From Acridotheres tristis (lineage: Eukaryota; Chordata; Aves; Passeriformes; Sturnidae): a DNA stretch of 64,000 bases. A program made the position numbers and the translations under genes. The DNA lies in the NCBI GenBank assembly GCA_037013685.1, contig CM072885.1, forward strand, positions 2,181,612 to 2,245,611. The letters run 5' to 3'. Shown piece after piece: positions 59,831-64,000 of this stretch. Within the stretch, counting starts at the first letter, position 1. Every line of letters begins with the position of its first letter. The notes under the pieces were generated by a model that was given only the letters and a program-made list of their open reading frames with translations, had not been told where the DNA came from and did no database searches.

Positions 59831-61140
59831 TCCTGAGTGCCGAGGTGAAGGCAGGACACAGCCTGGGTGGCTCTGTGCTTCCCACGTGTGTGTCCTGCGT
59901 GACTGGGGACACGGCAGGGATGGCCCTGGGTGCCTCCGTCTGTGCTCCTGCTGACAACTGTGCTGCTCTCTCCAGCGGAGGTGGACAGCTTTGCACGGCA
60001 AAATAGCTCCACGCCCTGTGGCTGTGAACTCTGACTCTTTTTAGCTCAGCTCTTGGCATGTTCTCCCCTCATTAGCGCTCCTTGCCTCCTCTCGGGGGTG
60101 TTTTCCTCCCTCTTCCCTTCTGCCCCGATGTAAAGTGGTTTCGGAGGGACAAAATGTTGGCGTGAGAAGACTGAGGTCCCTTGTTTCTTTTTGAGGTGAC
60201 ATCTTCTCCTGTCACTTGCCATTCCCTTCAAGAGCACTGATGTTGTGTGACCCATGGAGCTGGGGTGGCAGCTCCTGCTCAGGGGCTGTCGCTCTCCCCA
60301 TCTGCTCCCACCACAAATCCTGCCCTGCCACGCCAGGGAAGGAGCCTCTTTCCTGCTTTTGGGGAGATGCTGACCTGTCCCACCTCTTACATGAGGACAA
60401 AGGGCCTCACTGTGACACAAATCAAAGCATGTGGGGTTTTTTTAGGGATTGATAAACAGCAGAGTTTGTTCATGGCAGAGTCCATCTCCTCCAGCCCTGA
60501 CATCAGCTGCAGAGAGACTCCACATTTGTTCCTTTAGTGTTGGTGAGCGTGAGCTGAATCTCAGCTGGAGTGTCTCCCCAGTGACTTCTCGTGGGGTAGT
60601 TTGGGTGTTGCTTCTCCCCAGATCCCATTCAACATGAAATGTGGAGAAATTAATTCCTCCTACGTGGCTGATTTCCTTTTCCAACCCCTCATGTGCAGCT
60701 TTCTGATCTCACGGTCTGTTGTTATGGAAATAATACAATCACAGTCACTGTGAGTAAGGAGGAAACACAGTCTGCCAGAGGGAAGAAAAGGAGACCAGTT
60801 TTCCAAGGTTTCCTTAAGTATTGGTGAGAGGACGAGGAGGGAGAGACACAAGTGTCACGGGCAGACCTGTGTTGGTTTCCAGCTCTTATCCCCTTTTCTC
60901 CCAAGCATTCACATCTTTTTTTTTGCTGTTCTGTATCTAATGTCTAAACCTTGGTCAGTGTGAATTAATGCTTTTAAATCAAGCCAGCAGAGGTGGACAG
61001 CTTCTCAAAACAAAGCAGATGCCCAGCCTGCAGCTGTGGGCTGTGATGCTTTTCAGCTTTGGCTCTTGATCTATTCCTTCTCTTCATTAGTGCTCCCTCA
61101 GTCTTCAGGGGGCTGCTGGCACCTGCTGTCGTCATCCTTC
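59831..61140. other. PLXNA4: Unique intron, nothing recognised
   Basis: No transposon similarity or coding motif was found. There are rather more CpGs between about 59880 and 60170 than in the surrounding intron, but not enough for a CpG island by eye. Confidence 0.5.
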
Positions 61141-61625
61141 TCTTGCACTTCCATCCTTCCCTTCCATTTCCATCCTTCCCTTCCATTTCCATCCCCCCCC
61201 TTCCATCCTTCCCTTGCACTTCCATCCTTCCCTTCCATTTCCATCCTCCCCTTCCATCCTTCCTTTGCAATTCTATCTTTCCCTTCCATTTCCATCCTTC
61301 CTTTGCACTTCCATCCTTCCTTTCCATTTCCATCCTCCCCTTCTATTTCAATCCTCCCCTTCTATTTCCATCCTCCCCTTCTATTTCCATCCTCCCCTTG
61401 TACTTCCATCCTTCTCTTCCATTTCCATCCTCCCACTTCCATCCTCCCCTTCCATTCTTCCCTTGCACTTCCATCTTCCCCTTCCATTTTCATCCTCCCC
61501 TTCCACTTCCATCCTCCCCTTGCACTTCCATCCTTCTCTTCCATTTCCATCCTCCCACTTCCATCCTCCCCTTCCATTCTCTCCTTGCACTTCCATCCTC
61601 CCCTTCCACTCCCCTTCCACACCTC
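61141..61625. repeat. Pyrimidine-strand minisatellite, 19-bp units, about 485 bp
   Basis: The typical unit is ttccatttccatcctcccc, with variants ttctatttcaatcctcccc and ttgcacttccatccttccc. The array is almost entirely C and T on the plus strand, broken mainly by single A bases. A higher-order repeat of about 122 bp is visible: the block starting ttgtacttccatccttctct at 61398 recurs at 61520. Long open frames on both strands (up to 251 codons) result from the low stop content of the repeat. Confidence 0.95.
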
Positions 61626-62539
61626 TGCTTCCATCAGCTGCTCTCACAGGTCCCTGCTCCTAAGCTGGCTCCTGTCACAGAGTTTCCAGCTGTCCACTCT
61701 TGCAAACCTCTGGAATTTCTTCTTTCAGACCATGGTACCGAGAGTGGTCTGTGGTGAGGTGATGCCTGCCATCCTGTGGGGGAAAATTTGATTGAAGAGC
61801 CCTATGGATTTTTCCAGTGCCAACACTTCAGACATTGGTGCATTTGCAAAGATAGCGTAAAAAGAGATGTGAAACAGTGAGGGATGAGGCAGAGAGGAGG
61901 AGATGAAGGCTCTGTTTGAGTGTTGGTTATCAAGTCTGTAGGATTTAGGGAAAAATATTTTTATTTCCAGTGCCTTTGTCCAAGGGAAGATGAAATCTTA
62001 ATTTTAACTATCCTAGGGACAGGGAGCATTGCTGTCTCTGGAAGCATCTGACTTGGGGTGGTCACTGATTTCTCTGAAGATGAAAATATTCTTTTCTTTA
62101 AACTATTTGCTGTCAAGCAAGGGCTTGAATGGCTCTGATTGCTCAGGCCTGGGGCAGTGACCCATTCCTGAGGCCAGTTTGCAAATGACTCCGTGCTGTT
62201 CCGTCCGACAACATTCATTCCACTCTCCTCCTTCCACCCCAAAAAAATGCTTCAGGGAGAGAAGGACAGAGTGGAAGCTCTGGAAGGGTTGTCTCAGTTC
62301 CCAGCAGTCACATTGCTCTCGTCAAAGCCAGCCAAGTGGAACTGGTGACACTCACCAGAAGAGCTGCTCTAAATTAAGCAAAGCTGCAGAAACTTTGTAA
62401 ACAAGAGCTGACGGCTCCAGACCACAGCAGGGAGAGGTGACAAGTGTGGTTTGTCCCGTGGAGAAAACCAGTGTGGAGCAGAGCCCTCTGAAATGGCTCT
62501 GCTGAGATCTGCATCTTCCACGGGTCCCCCAGTTTGCTG
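61626..62539. other. PLXNA4: Unique intron, nothing recognised
   Basis: No gene or transposon similarity could be supported in this stretch. Confidence 0.5.
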
Positions 62540-62688
62540 GAAAAGCAGATGCTCCATCCCTGCAAGTGTTCAGGGCCGAGGTGGAGCTGGGCTTTTGGTT
62601 GAGTGGAAGGTGTCCCTGCCTGTGGAATTGGGGTTGGAACGAGATGATCATAAAGGCTCCTTCCAACCCAAACCATTCTGGGATTCCA
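62540..62688 (+). mobile_element. CR1 LINE 3' fragment
   Basis: It reads atgctccatccctgcaagtg, then ttcagggccgaggtggagct, gtggaaggtgtccctgcctg, gaattggggttggaacgaga and the end at ccttccaacccaaaccattc and tgggattcc. Confidence 0.93.
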
Positions 62689-63180
62689 CGGTGTCCTCTG
62701 GGCCAGTGTGAGCAGCAGGGACTTCACTGGGAGTTGAACAAGAAGCTGACAAGATGTACAGGTACAAAACAAGCAGAGGAAGAGTTGATGAGGTTTTGTT
62801 CAGGGAATTATTCTTGGTTTTGAGTGTCCCATCCTTTGTTGCAGTGAGGATATTTGCCCTGCTCTGGGTAACAGGACAGGGATGGGCTGGGATGGATGCT
62901 CATCCTATTTTCATCTTTTTCTATCCATTTCACAGCACTAGGCAGAGTAAATTGGAATCCCTGTTTTCCCTGTCTGACTAAACCCAAGTGTCTTTTTTGA
63001 CATTGTCTGACTCCCTAGGGATCCCTCTAGAGGGTAGGAAGAGGTTGAATTTGCCAGGCAGGTTACACTGCTCTGTGGTTACCTGCCTCTGTAGAAATGC
63101 CCTGCATTATGTTAATTTTTGATGATTTCCTCTTGATTATGATGGTATTTGATGATTTCTTCTTAGGCTGTCATACAATT

Positions 63181-63233
63181 GTTGGAGATACTTGGAGGTT
63201 TTTCCCAACCTTAACCATTCTGTGGTGCTGTGA
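63181..63233 (+). mobile_element. Short CR1 3' tail
   Basis: ttggagatacttggaggttt followed by ttcccaaccttaaccattct and gtggtgctgtgac is a decayed terminal CR1 block. Confidence 0.7.
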
Positions 63234-64000
63234 CCTGGTGGTTTGGTTTGTAGGCACTGAGGGAAGGAGAAGTTGGAGTGTCCCAGCAAATTGCAGCCTT
63301 GTTCTGCTTCCCCTCTTCCCAGCTAGAAAAGAATCTCTCTGGTGTGCAAGGTTTATCATGCATTGGCTGTGTCTCATCCTGGAGAAAACCACTGCCACTT
63401 ATGACTTGGAGGATCTTTCAAGATAAAAGAGCCCTGTAAGAAAATGCTTATACTGTTGAGCATTTCATTATAATTACAATTTATGTTGAATTGGGTCTTA
63501 TACCAAGAATTTAATCTAATTTTGATTATCCAGAGGATTTAAACCTCTTCAGCTCCTGTTTTAACTTGCATAAATAAAACTCCCATCTCTCTTAACACAT
63601 ATTCCCCAGCAAACCCTCCTGGTAGGGAGAAGTTTCTTTATTGTACCCCACTTCCAGAGCTATTGCCATGAGGATATTGTGCAGAGTGTAACAGACCAAA
63701 CACAGAGATCTGGATAACTTTTTCCTCAAAGAAAAAGCTCCCCATGGCTTTTTTTTTGTTGTTGTTGTTGTGGTTGTTGTTGGAGAAAGCACTTTATCTT
63801 TTGATGTATTGCATTACTCAGGGTGGCACCTTTAATTCCTACAGATTGCTTAGAGGATGATCCTAAATATTCCTCCCTTAAGGGGCTCCTGCCAAGCTCA
63901 GTGCAGCCCTAAGTGTGCAGTGAAAAAGTGGGATGGGAAATGAGAGTCAGGAAGGACCTGAGCCAGTTGCTGGTTTCCTTATTAACAATTAAAGTTTGAG
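63234..64000. other. PLXNA4: End of window: unique intron
   Basis: Apart from a (TTG)n array at 63749-63782, nothing is recognised. The next plexin exon is not reached. Confidence 0.5.
63749..63782. repeat. (TTG)n microsatellite
   Basis: A T run followed by nine or so ttg units, with one tgg interruption. Confidence 0.9.

Larger units (their letters stand above)
5892..64000 (+). other. PLXNA4: PLXNA4 intron following the exon (probably intron 3), continuing beyond the window
   Basis: From the GTAAGA donor to the end of the window I found no further plexin exon. The next one should carry the end of the Sema domain and the start of the first PSI cysteine module, and no frame shows it. The intron is therefore at least 58 kb. 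Its content is truncated CR1 copies in both orientations, two solo LTRs, one MIR, two minisatellites, several microsatellites and long unique stretches, listed separately. Confidence 0.8.

Noticed and set aside
61036..61791. Long open frames (up to 251 codons, plus strand; several on minus) across the pyrimidine-rich array
   Set aside because: They are made of the 19-bp tandem repeat, are open in several frames at once, and encode only low-complexity H/P/S/F strings or K/E/G/W strings. No gene evidence.
5892..64000. Further PLXNA4 exons downstream
   Set aside because: I looked for the end of the Sema domain and the first PSI cysteine pattern in all frames and found nothing convincing.
1..64000. 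tRNA, rRNA or bacterial operon features
   Set aside because: No cloverleaf with conserved A and B boxes, no rRNA blocks and no ribosome-binding organisation were seen. The DNA is vertebrate intron.

Overview
This is vertebrate nuclear DNA, almost certainly from a bird. It is intron-dominated, AT-biased and CpG-poor. It carries many truncated CR1 retrotransposon 3' ends of the avian type, an ancient MIR remnant and two solo LTRs. There is no sign of bacterial gene organisation. A songbird (passerine) is plausible, but the sequence alone does not prove it.

The only protein-coding sequence I can support is one 183-bp exon at 5709-5891 on the + strand. It encodes 61 residues of the Sema propeller of plexin-A4 (PLXNA4), a transmembrane co-receptor for class 3 semaphorins in axon guidance. 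The exon has a good polypyrimidine tract and AG acceptor, a GTAAGA donor, and is phase 0 at both ends. The window is therefore the last 5.7 kb of the preceding intron (probably intron 2), this exon (probably exon 3), and more than 58 kb of the next intron. I did not find the next Sema exon, so that intron continues past the window.

Layout: 1-5708 is intron with several minus-strand CR1 pieces, one apparently split by an insert of about 460 bp. 5709-5891 is the exon. 5892-22780 is repeat-poor intron with three plus-strand CR1 tails and a CpG-dense spot with a palindromic CRE. 22781-31470 holds CR1 copies, a second CRE/CCAAT cluster, a long (ATT)n array and a 313-bp minisatellite. 31471-41180 has the densest CR1 content plus an intact solo LTR and a MIR. 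41181-58670 is mostly unique intron with simple repeats. 58670-64000 has CR1 copies, a second copy of the same LTR inserted into one of them, and a 480-bp pyrimidine-strand minisatellite with 19-bp units.

The most solid new observations are structural: two same-family, same-orientation solo LTRs 24 kb apart with different perfect 6-bp target duplications; the second interrupts a CR1, which dates the two insertions relative to each other. There are also two large minisatellites with higher-order structure and a few intronic segments that look like candidate regulatory or conserved non-coding elements. I found no new gene system, and the open reading frames elsewhere look like chance or repeat artefacts.
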